Of a stretch of DNA of 5,027 nt, positions 1 to 5,027 are shown piece after piece. The DNA is taken from positions 1 to 5,027 of the forward strand of contig JAFUNW010000385.1 of assembly GCA_017472905.1 (NCBI GenBank), written 5' to 3'. The DNA comes from Bacteroidaceae bacterium (GTDB lineage: Bacteria; Bacteroidota; Bacteroidia; Bacteroidales; Bacteroidaceae). Position 1 is the stretch's first letter. Each line of letters starts with the position of its first letter. Both the position numbers and the translations under genes were made by a program. The notes under the pieces were generated by a model. It did no database searches. It was not told the DNA's origin and saw only the letters and a program-made list of their open reading frames with translations.

Positions 1-43
1 AAGCCGAAGCCATCATATATAAAACTTTATTCTTCATTGTCAT
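1..43 (-). CDS. Start of probable SusD/RagB-like lipoprotein (partial, runs off left edge)
   Basis: Only the first 14 codons are in the window. They read MTMKNKVLYMMASA, which is a basic n-region followed by a hydrophobic stretch, as at the start of a signal peptide. The frame is open to the window edge. The first ATG lies 15 bp after the stop of the SusC-like gene on the same strand. A purine-rich AAAGAG lies 5 nt before the ATG at 43 and 11 nt before the alternative ATG at 37, so I list 43 but 37 (MKNK...) is equally plausible. In Bacteroidetes the gene directly after a susC homologue is nearly always its susD partner, a surface lipoprotein that acts as the ligand-binding lid on the transporter. 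That identity is inferred from position and signal sequence alone, because the lipobox and mature protein are outside the window. Confidence 0.65.
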   Translation of the reverse strand, partial: MTMKNKVLYMMASA

Positions 44-58
44 TATTACTCTTTAAAA

Positions 59-3000
59 TTAGAAATTAGTGCTGACCTTAAAAGTTATTTGCTTAGGAGT
101 AGGCATTGCCACACCACCGGAACCAAAGAATTCAGGATCTTGACCATTCAGCTTTGAATCACTGAATACCAACCAAAGATTGGAAGCAGTCAAACGACAT
201 TGCAAATTGTTCAATCCGATTTCTTTCACCCAAGGTTGATCAAATGTATAACCCAAAGAAATTTCTTTCAAACGTACAAATCCTCCGTCAGCGACACGTA
301 CATCTGAGTAATTGTATGCATTATATCCATATTGCAACTGGGAATTCATTGAGACTTGACGAGCAGAAGCAATAACCGGTACATTCGTTTTATATTCATC
401 TCCAGGAACCATCCAACGATTATTAAAGCTCTTACCCATCGCAGCCATATCAGAATAAGACGATGCAAATTCCGGATTCAGACGAATCTTATTTCCGAAC
501 TGATAAGTGAAAAATACACTTGCCGTGAAATTCTTCCAACGGAACGAGTTGTTCAAACCTCCGGTAATGGTAGGATCTACACTTCCTTCGTATTTTAAAT
601 ACATTTCACCATCACGATCCTGGAAATTTATATCATAAGTGGTGGCCTTTCCATCGTGATTATATACTTGAGGCAAACCGTCTTCCGTCAAACCGGCAAA
701 TACATAAGAATAAAGTCCACGAACCGGTCGTCCTTCAACCGGTGCACCTTCTGCTTGTACCATCGTAATGGCATTCTGTTCTATCTTCAAATTCGTAATT
801 TCCGTATTTGAATGAGCAAACGTCAAGTTTGTACTCCAATTAAAATCTTTGGTTACAATATTCTGTGTAGTTACTGTAGCTTCAAGACCCCAAGCTTTCA
901 TGTCTCCATAGTTTCCAACTTTATAACCTTCGCCACCAACTCCGGACGTTTCGACAAGACCGATCAAATCAAAACCGTTTCGGAAATAAACATCGGCATT
1001 CAACGTCAAACGTTCGTTAAAGAATCCCATATCCATACCGAAATTAAACTCATATTGCTTTTCCCAAGTCAAATCTTCATTTGCCAATCCGGAAATGTAA
1101 AGCGAACTTTCACGGTCGGAATTTTCGCTCGTAGGCGGACGATATATCTCTTCCATCATATAAACGACATAAGAGTTTGTTGCCGGACCAATATCTGCAG
1201 TCATACCATAAGATGCACGGAGATTCAAAGAAGAGAATATGTTTTGATCATTCATCCATTCTTCGTTTCTTACATTCCAGCCGGCACTCACATTCCATGT
1301 GGGCAACCAACGAGCAGTCTTAGATTTACCCATTCTATTTGAACCGTCATAACGACCGGTTAAGTTGAATGTATATTTATCTTTCAACGAACCGGAAGCT
1401 GTTGCAAATAATCCGACTGCACGATCATAGGTTTCAGCAAAACCATAGTATTGACTACCATTTACCAATATCTGTTGAATAACACGGTAATCAACAACCG
1501 GAACACCTCCGCCTTCCCATACATAACCATATCCATTGTTAAACCCATTGCTACGTTCAGTACGGCGCATGTCCACTCCCACCATCGGACACAAGCGGAA
1601 ATCTTCGTTCAACATGGCATCATAATTAGCGGTAGCACGCATGTAAAGGCTGTTCATGGTGTTCTCTTGTTTATTGTAGAAACCACCCTCAGACATAACA
1701 ACTTCCGGAAGCGCATCCGGATTGTTTGGGTCACGATACAAAAATTTATTAGCATCACGCATATCAGAGTTATCTGCCGCCCGATAAGCATTGGCAAAGT
1801 TACTATTATCCATGACACGGTGGCCATTGGATGTTTGACTCGCACTGTATGCAATCAATCCATTCAAAGTCATACCTTTAAACGGTTTCCATTCCAATTC
1901 ACCTTGAAATTTCAAATCCAACACACTTAAATCCATGAAGTTATTCTCCATTTCATTTAAGATATTGAAATTTGCAAAATTCTGACGATAATATTGATAA
2001 TTACCGTTTTTATCGTATGGTGCCATTGTACGACTAGTTGTCGTTGCATACTTATATGCATTAATATCAAAATCACGTTGATATTCACCGGTTACAACAT
2101 TCAGCGTACGGTCAAGTGTTCCTACAATCTTCTGCTTACGATACGATGCCGTAGAATTAATGCGCAATGTCAAATTCTTGCTAAAATCATAAGAAGCATT
2201 CATGGATGCAGTATAAAGGTCCAACTTTTCAGCATCAGTCCAACCCGGGTCATTCCGATAACTCAGTGATGTACGGTACGTTCCTTTGTCGGTACCTCCA
2301 CTAATACTCACACTATGAACCTGTTGAATGTTATTATGAAAGAGCTCTTCAAACCAATCGGTATTCAAATTCTCCAAATAACGCTCATATTGTGCTATGG
2401 ATTGCGGATTATTAAGCAAAGTTCCTTTGTATATCATATCGTTCATCAAATAATAGCTTCCGCCATTCTTCACACGACCGGAAGCCATGTCAACATGATT
2501 TAACCAACCTTTTGATTTCATCTCTTGATATACAGACATTTGCTCTTGGGAATTCATGATGTCATATTGAGAATAGGACGGACGAATACGATAAGTAAAC
2601 TCTCCCGAATAGCTCATATTTGTTTTACCTTTCTTACCCGACTTCGTTGTAATAACAATTACACCATTACGAGCACGAGCACCATACAAACCTGTTGCAT
2701 TGGCATCCTTAAGAATTTGGAAACTCTCAATATCATCAGCACTGATACCGGCAATACGCGAACTAATCAATGTAGCAGCATCTCCCGAAGAAAGATCATC
2801 GGCAGACATCTCTTCTACATCTTCCAAAATTACGCCATCTACTACATAAAGTGGTGCGGTATTTCCATAAATAGTAGATGCTGCACGCACACGCAATTTA
2901 GGAGCTGCACCAAAAGTACCTGATACTGATTGTACCGATACACCGGCAACTCGTCCTTGCAAAGCATGGCTCACATCTGCAACACCATCAATCTTTGCTT

Positions 3001-3379
3001 CTGCAGCATTAATCGTTGTTCCTGCACCGGTAAACATTTTCCGATCCATCTTCTGAAAACCGGTAATGACCACATCATCAATTATCTCTGTCTCCGATTT
3101 AAGCACAATCTTCATTCCAACAGAAGGTGTTACCTCTTGACTTTCCATACCGATATATGAAATAATCAATTTCTTCGTACCTTCCGGCAGATTCAATTCA
3201 AATTTTCCATCCATATCGGTAGCTGTTCCAACTGAACGATTTTCCTTACATACAACCGTAGCACCGATAATAGGGAAATTATCATCTCCTGAAATAACTA
3301 CACCGCTTGCTGTTTGTTGAGCTAAAACTCCAAGCGGAAGAAGGAGCGACAAAATCCATAAGCACAAATATTTCTTCAT
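59..3379 (-). CDS. SusC/RagA-family TonB-linked outer-membrane transporter
   Basis: A complete 1106-residue protein of the size normal for SusC/RagA transporters, which import ligands across the outer membrane using TonB-ExbBD energy, usually with a SusD lid. Residues 1-20 are a signal peptide (MKKYLCLWILSLLLPLGVLA, then QQ). Residues about 24-95 form the carboxypeptidase-D-regulatory-like beta domain typical of this family (FPIIGATV, TDMDGKFEL, ISYIGM). A TonB-box-like DDVVITGF is at 101-108. The plug, about 110-250, holds the SusC hallmarks LYVVDGV (177-183) and LKDANATGLYGARARNGV (223-240). The rest is a beta-barrel ending in aromatic F1106, with a late LNGQDPE at 1077-1083 as in many SusC tails. 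Between VVDGV and the LKDA motif there is an acidic insert (about 184-216). The ATG at 3379 is fixed by the signal peptide. It follows the secreted-protein gene by 51 bp without a hairpin, so cotranscription is likely. The substrate is not readable from sequence. Confidence 0.96.
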   Translation of the reverse strand: MKKYLCLWILSLLLPLGVLAQQTASGVVISGDDNFPIIGATVVCKENRSVGTATDMDGKFELNLPEGTKKLIISYIGMESQEVTPSVGMKIVLKSETEIIDDVVITGFQKMDRKMFTGAGTTINAAEAKIDGVADVSHALQGRVAGVSVQSVSGTFGAAPKLRVRAASTIYGNTAPLYVVDGVILEDVEEMSADDLSSGDAATLISSRIAGISADDIESFQILKDANATGLYGARARNGVIVITTKSGKKGKTNMSYSGEFTYRIRPSYSQYDIMNSQEQMSVYQEMKSKGWLNHVDMASGRVKNGGSYYLMNDMIYKGTLLNNPQSIAQYERYLENLNTDWFEELFHNNIQQVHSVSISGGTDKGTYRTSLSYRNDPGWTDAEKLDLYTASMNASYDFSKNLTLRINSTASYRKQKIVGTLDRTLNVVTGEYQRDFDINAYKYATTTSRTMAPYDKNGNYQYYRQNFANFNILNEMENNFMDLSVLDLKFQGELEWKPFKGMTLNGLIAYSASQTSNGHRVMDNSNFANAYRAADNSDMRDANKFLYRDPNNPDALPEVVMSEGGFYNKQENTMNSLYMRATANYDAMLNEDFRLCPMVGVDMRRTERSNGFNNGYGYVWEGGGVPVVDYRVIQQILVNGSQYYGFAETYDRAVGLFATASGSLKDKYTFNLTGRYDGSNRMGKSKTARWLPTWNVSAGWNVRNEEWMNDQNIFSSLNLRASYGMTADIGPATNSYVVYMMEEIYRPPTSENSDRESSLYISGLANEDLTWEKQYEFNFGMDMGFFNERLTLNADVYFRNGFDLIGLVETSGVGGEGYKVGNYGDMKAWGLEATVTTQNIVTKDFNWSTNLTFAHSNTEITNLKIEQNAITMVQAEGAPVEGRPVRGLYSYVFAGLTEDGLPQVYNHDGKATTYDINFQDRDGEMYLKYEGSVDPTITGGLNNSFRWKNFTASVFFTYQFGNKIRLNPEFASSYSDMAAMGKSFNNRWMVPGDEYKTNVPVIASARQVSMNSQLQYGYNAYNYSDVRVADGGFVRLKEISLGYTFDQPWVKEIGLNNLQCRLTASNLWLVFSDSKLNGQDPEFFGSGGVAMPTPKQITFKVSTNF

Positions 3380-3430
3380 CTCTATTTATTTAGTATTCAA
3401 ACTCTATTACTCTCCTTAATAAATTTTGTA
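3380..3430 (-). other. 51-bp gap before the SusC-like gene with a misplaced AAGGAG
   Basis: The gap is AT-rich and has no convincing hairpin or T-run, which favours read-through from the upstream gene. On the minus strand a strong Shine-Dalgarno-like AAGGAG (about 3412-3417) sits about 32 nt before the ATG, too far to serve it by normal spacing. Only a weak AGAG abuts the start codon. The 9-mer AGAGTAATA (3405-3413) recurs just before the next gene's start at 44-52. A TA-GAG-TTTG string resembles the Bacteroides -7 box TAnnTTTG but its spacer is one base too long, so I do not call a promoter. Confidence 0.4.
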
Positions 3431-4162
3431 TTATTTAATAAGGAACTTTCCGCTAACAGATTTCTTGCCAGACTCTACTACACGATAAAGATGGAGTCCT
3501 TTGGACATTCCTTCCAAAGAAACAGCACCTACAGCATCTGCTACAAAAAGTGTTTTATGATGCTTACCGGTCAAATCAAATAATTGTATCTGACGATTGG
3601 CCTGTTCTGCAAAATTATAATACAGTACATTGTCTTTCACATAAACTTCTTTGGCTGCCGATTCCGCAACATCTACTCCGGACAACACAGCCGGATCGTT
3701 GGTTACTATCACGGTAAATGTCATACGATCATCCAAAGCTTCTTCGTCTTCATTCCAAATAGTCACTTTTATACGAGCTGTCTTGATCTCCGTAGGAGAA
3801 GCTAACTCAAAATGCAGACCTAAATCAGTTGCAGCTTCAACACCTCCCATCGGAACCATAACTGAACTACGATTATGAGTAACTCCATCTGCACATTGAC
3901 CATAGCAACAGGTAAAAGACTCTCCATCCATGTTTTCAATGATGGCACTTGTCAATACAAAAGGTGCATCTGTGTAGTTATTTACCACAAAGACTTCAGA
4001 AATCAGCATATAAGGATCCCAAGCTGAACCATCGCCGGTAACCTTACCGCATGTAATTGTAGCCCCATCTCCATAAGTTTGTCCGTTGCAATACAATGAC
4101 AACTGAGCCATACTAGCCGCACTTACTAAAACGGCTGCCATTAAAGTAAAAAATCTCTTCAT
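3431..4162 (-). CDS. Secreted cysteine-containing protein with T9SS-type C-terminal tail
   Basis: I read this as 243 residues starting at ATG 4162. The start is chosen because MKRFFTLMAAVLVSAASMAQ is a textbook signal peptide; an upstream in-frame ATG at 4237 would add 25 non-signal-like residues and would put the start just outside a terminator-like hairpin. After cleavage near residue 20 comes a short region with C25 and C38. Residues about 55-154 are probably an Ig-like beta-sandwich containing a cysteine cluster CCYGQC (85-90) and VMVPMGG (101-107). Residues about 171-243 resemble the type A T9SS sorting domain: VYVKDNVLYY, then QIQLFDLTGK (191-200), SKGLHLYRV (220-228) and terminal KFLIK. 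Family knowledge says such tails direct export across the outer membrane and are removed or anchored at the surface. The arrangement C-aromatic-G-x-C, a Pro-Met-Gly-Gly turn and late strands is reminiscent of small Bacteroidetes surface proteins, but I cannot assign a function. No lipobox is present. Confidence 0.85.
   Translation of the reverse strand: MKRFFTLMAAVLVSAASMAQLSLYCNGQTYGDGATITCGKVTGDGSAWDPYMLISEVFVVNNYTDAPFVLTSAIIENMDGESFTCCYGQCADGVTHNRSSVMVPMGGVEAATDLGLHFELASPTEIKTARIKVTIWNEDEEALDDRMTFTVIVTNDPAVLSGVDVAESAAKEVYVKDNVLYYNFAEQANRQIQLFDLTGKHHKTLFVADAVGAVSLEGMSKGLHLYRVVESGKKSVSGKFLIK
3643..3652 (-). other. Approximate boundary between cargo domain and T9SS-like tail
   Basis: Around codons 171-174 (KEVY) of the secreted protein the Ig-like domain gives way to the roughly 73-residue tail. 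The boundary is inferred from the shift to the sorting-domain pattern (short strand, DLTGK turn, GLxLYRV strand, terminal KFLIK), not from an alignment. Confidence 0.4.
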
Positions 4163-4201
4163 ATTGTATCTTTTTATTATTATCTTATCAAAGCAAAGAA
4201 A
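4163..4201 (-). promoter_or_regulatory. Short A/T-rich leader of the secreted-protein gene
   Basis: On the minus strand this 39-nt stretch runs from the T-rich tail of the hairpin to the ATG at 4162. The region just before the start is A-rich (AAAAAGATACAAT) with no canonical Shine-Dalgarno, as is common in Bacteroidetes, where A-rich leaders favour initiation. A CTTTG pair within TTTCTTTGCTTTG vaguely recalls the TTTG element of Bacteroides promoters, but no properly spaced partner box is evident, so a promoter here is only a possibility. Confidence 0.3.
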
Positions 4202-4233
4202 CCACAAGTAATCTCTCTGTAGATCACTTGCGG
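4202..4233 (-). terminator. Hairpin with T-rich tail between Omp28-like and secreted-protein genes
   Basis: Read as minus-strand RNA, 4233-4221 (CCGCAAGUGAUCU) pairs with 4214-4202 (AGAUUACUUGUGG) over 13 consecutive positions, eleven Watson-Crick and two G-U, around a six-base loop ACAGAG (4220-4215). An A-U and a further G-U could extend it to 15 pairs. It is followed by UUUCUUUGCUUU. It begins 12 nt after the Omp28-like stop codon. This is the layout of an intrinsic terminator or of a stability/attenuation element that lowers expression of the downstream genes relative to the lipoprotein. The T-run is interrupted by C and G, so termination may be partial. Confidence 0.7.
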
Positions 4234-4245
4234 TCATTTGCCATT

Positions 4246-5027
4246 TTATTCTTCTATCAATACGTTACATTTTTCAGTTTGCGAGACGCCGGAAGCACCT
4301 TCCTCCACAAAAGCCACTACAGAAAGATTTTTCGCGACCCACGTAGAATCCAGCGACAAAATATGAGATAGCAGTTTTTCTTCTCCTTTTGCCAACGTGA
4401 TATTCTCTCCCCAAGTGCCATTCACTACAGCACGCAACACATGGTTATGCACATACTTCATATTCATACTTCCATCGGGCTGTCGCTGTGGAGCAACAAT
4501 ACTATCTTCCAAAACCCACAAAGAAATACTTCCTGACAATTCATCCAATGCCACAACTTTCGTATCTATCTTCAAATCTGTATTTTCAACTTTAGCAGCT
4601 ATTTCCAATTGTACATTCGAGGGTTGTTCAATTGCATCATTAATCGCTTTACGCCACGATAAAGTGTCCGAATTAGCTGTCCCTGCATGATTAAAGATAC
4701 CGGCAGGCAAAGCTTCAACTTTAAATTTATCGGTATAAGCATCGACTAAAGACAACATCAGTCCACCATCTTCAACCAAAACGCCACCGGTTTTACCATT
4801 ATTCAAAGCATGTACACTTACCATTACGACATTGTCTCCATATTCCTGATGCAATGTTTCCATAAAGCCATGTACCTTGGGACAATTCATACAAAACTGG
4901 CCGGTATAATCTTCCAACAAGACCTTGCGTTGAGCCGTTACTCCCTCCATATCAATCAAACGTTCATCAGCATCAATCTGACTACACGCAGAAAAGAAGA
5001 AAGCTCCGACTACACCTATTATATATA
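4246..5027 (-). CDS. Omp28-like thioredoxin-fold lipoprotein (5' end cut by window edge)
   Basis: The frame is open to the right edge; the only candidate start inside, a TTG at 4959, is internal. The visible N-terminus reads VVGAFFFSAC, the end of a lipoprotein signal peptide with lipobox FSAC; the lipidated Cys is codon 4984-4986, giving a mature protein of 246 residues. After the Cys comes SQIDADE, acidic as in Bacteroidetes lipoprotein surface-export signals. Mature residues about 20-100 look thioredoxin-like: VLLEDYTGQFCMNCP with C32 and C35 (codons 4891-4893 and 4882-4884), a VVMVSVH strand, and ALPAGIFN with probable cis-Pro94. The C-terminal half is a beta domain with LWVLEDSIVAPQ and YVHNHVLR (about 179-185), patterns I associate with Omp28 (first described in Porphyromonas gingivalis). 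A third mature-domain cysteine lies near the end (C240). Role is unproven: surface redox, adhesion or ligand handling are possible. TAA stop at 4246-4248. Confidence 0.88.
   Translation of the reverse strand, partial: YIIGVVGAFFFSACSQIDADERLIDMEGVTAQRKVLLEDYTGQFCMNCPKVHGFMETLHQEYGDNVVMVSVHALNNGKTGGVLVEDGGLMLSLVDAYTDKFKVEALPAGIFNHAGTANSDTLSWRKAINDAIEQPSNVQLEIAAKVENTDLKIDTKVVALDELSGSISLWVLEDSIVAPQRQPDGSMNMKYVHNHVLRAVVNGTWGENITLAKGEEKLLSHILSLDSTWVAKNLSVVAFVEEGASGVSQTEKCNVLIEE
4984..4995 (-). other. Lipobox and lipidation cysteine of the Omp28-like protein
   Basis: Codons for F-S-A-C follow a run of hydrophobic residues (VVGAFF) and match the signal peptidase II pattern, with Phe in the usual Leu place. 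The Cys is followed by S-Q-I-D-A-D-E, with acidic residues at positions +5, +7 and +8 counting Cys as +1. Acidic residues soon after the Cys are a known feature of lipoproteins sent to the cell surface in Bacteroidetes, so surface exposure is inferred. Confidence 0.75.

Noticed and set aside
812..1930. Long plus-strand open frames (about 176 and 159 codons) inside the transporter gene, with similar ones at 356-598 and 2315-3160
   Set aside because: They lie wholly antisense to a clearly recognisable SusC-like protein, have odd compositions rich in I, T, H, R and C, and show no domain, signal peptide or ribosome site.
3391..3408. Bacteroides-type promoter directly before the transporter (TA-GAG-TTTG)
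   Set aside because: The spacer is one base longer than the TAnnTTTG consensus and no clear -33 TTTG is found at the right distance.
3584..3878. Plus-strand open frames opposite the secreted-protein gene
   Set aside because: They are shadows of the minus-strand gene, which has the signal peptide and the recognisable C-terminal tail.
4163..4237. Upstream ATG at 4237 as start of the secreted-protein gene
   Set aside because: It would place 25 extra residues before a perfect signal peptide, and its leader would be encoded by the terminator-like hairpin itself.
4397..4690. Plus-strand 97-codon open frame opposite the Omp28-like gene
   Set aside because: It is antisense to a gene with clear family motifs, with no start context or recognisable domain.
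4957..4959. TTG at 4959 as start of the Omp28-like protein
   Set aside because: The same frame continues upstream through a lipobox and hydrophobic signal-peptide core to the window edge, so the codon is internal.
1..5027. CRISPR arrays, tRNA/rRNA genes, insertion sequences, long direct repeats
   Set aside because: I scanned by eye and saw no regularly spaced repeats, transposase-like frame or structured RNA gene; the window is almost fully occupied by the genes listed.

Overview
The window looks like chromosomal DNA from a member of the Bacteroidetes, most likely order Bacteroidales (Bacteroides, Prevotella, Parabacteroides or a relative). The evidence is a full SusC/RagA-type TonB-dependent transporter, an Omp28-like lipoprotein, a C-terminal tail resembling the type IX secretion (T9SS) sorting domain, AT-rich gaps, and start codons mostly without a well-placed Shine-Dalgarno. 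I cannot name a species.

All recognisable genes lie on the minus strand and read from right to left. (1) 5027-4246: an Omp28-family, thioredoxin-like lipoprotein with a CMNC motif. Its signal peptide is cut by the window edge, but the lipobox FSAC is visible. (2) 4233-4202: an 83-bp gap holding a long hairpin followed by a T-rich tract, a probable terminator or attenuator. (3) 4162-3431: a 243-residue secreted protein with five cysteines, a probable beta-sandwich domain and a T9SS-like tail. (4) 3379-59: a 1106-residue SusC/RagA-like transporter with signal peptide, carboxypeptidase-D-like N-terminal domain, TonB box, plug and beta-barrel. (5) 43-1: the first 14 codons of a further gene starting 15 bp after the transporter stop, very probably its SusD/RagB partner. 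No plus-strand gene, RNA gene, mobile element or CRISPR array was seen.

Taken together this looks like a cell-surface uptake locus: a SusC channel with a probable SusD lid, preceded by two surface-directed proteins with conspicuous cysteines. No glycan-degrading enzyme, sensor or sigma/anti-sigma gene is visible in these 5 kb, so the substrate cannot be read from the window. A peptide or protein ligand, as for RagAB, is as plausible as a glycan. The most interesting features are the pairing of a surface CxxC protein with a cysteine-cluster secreted protein beside SusC, and the strand-specific hairpin separating them.
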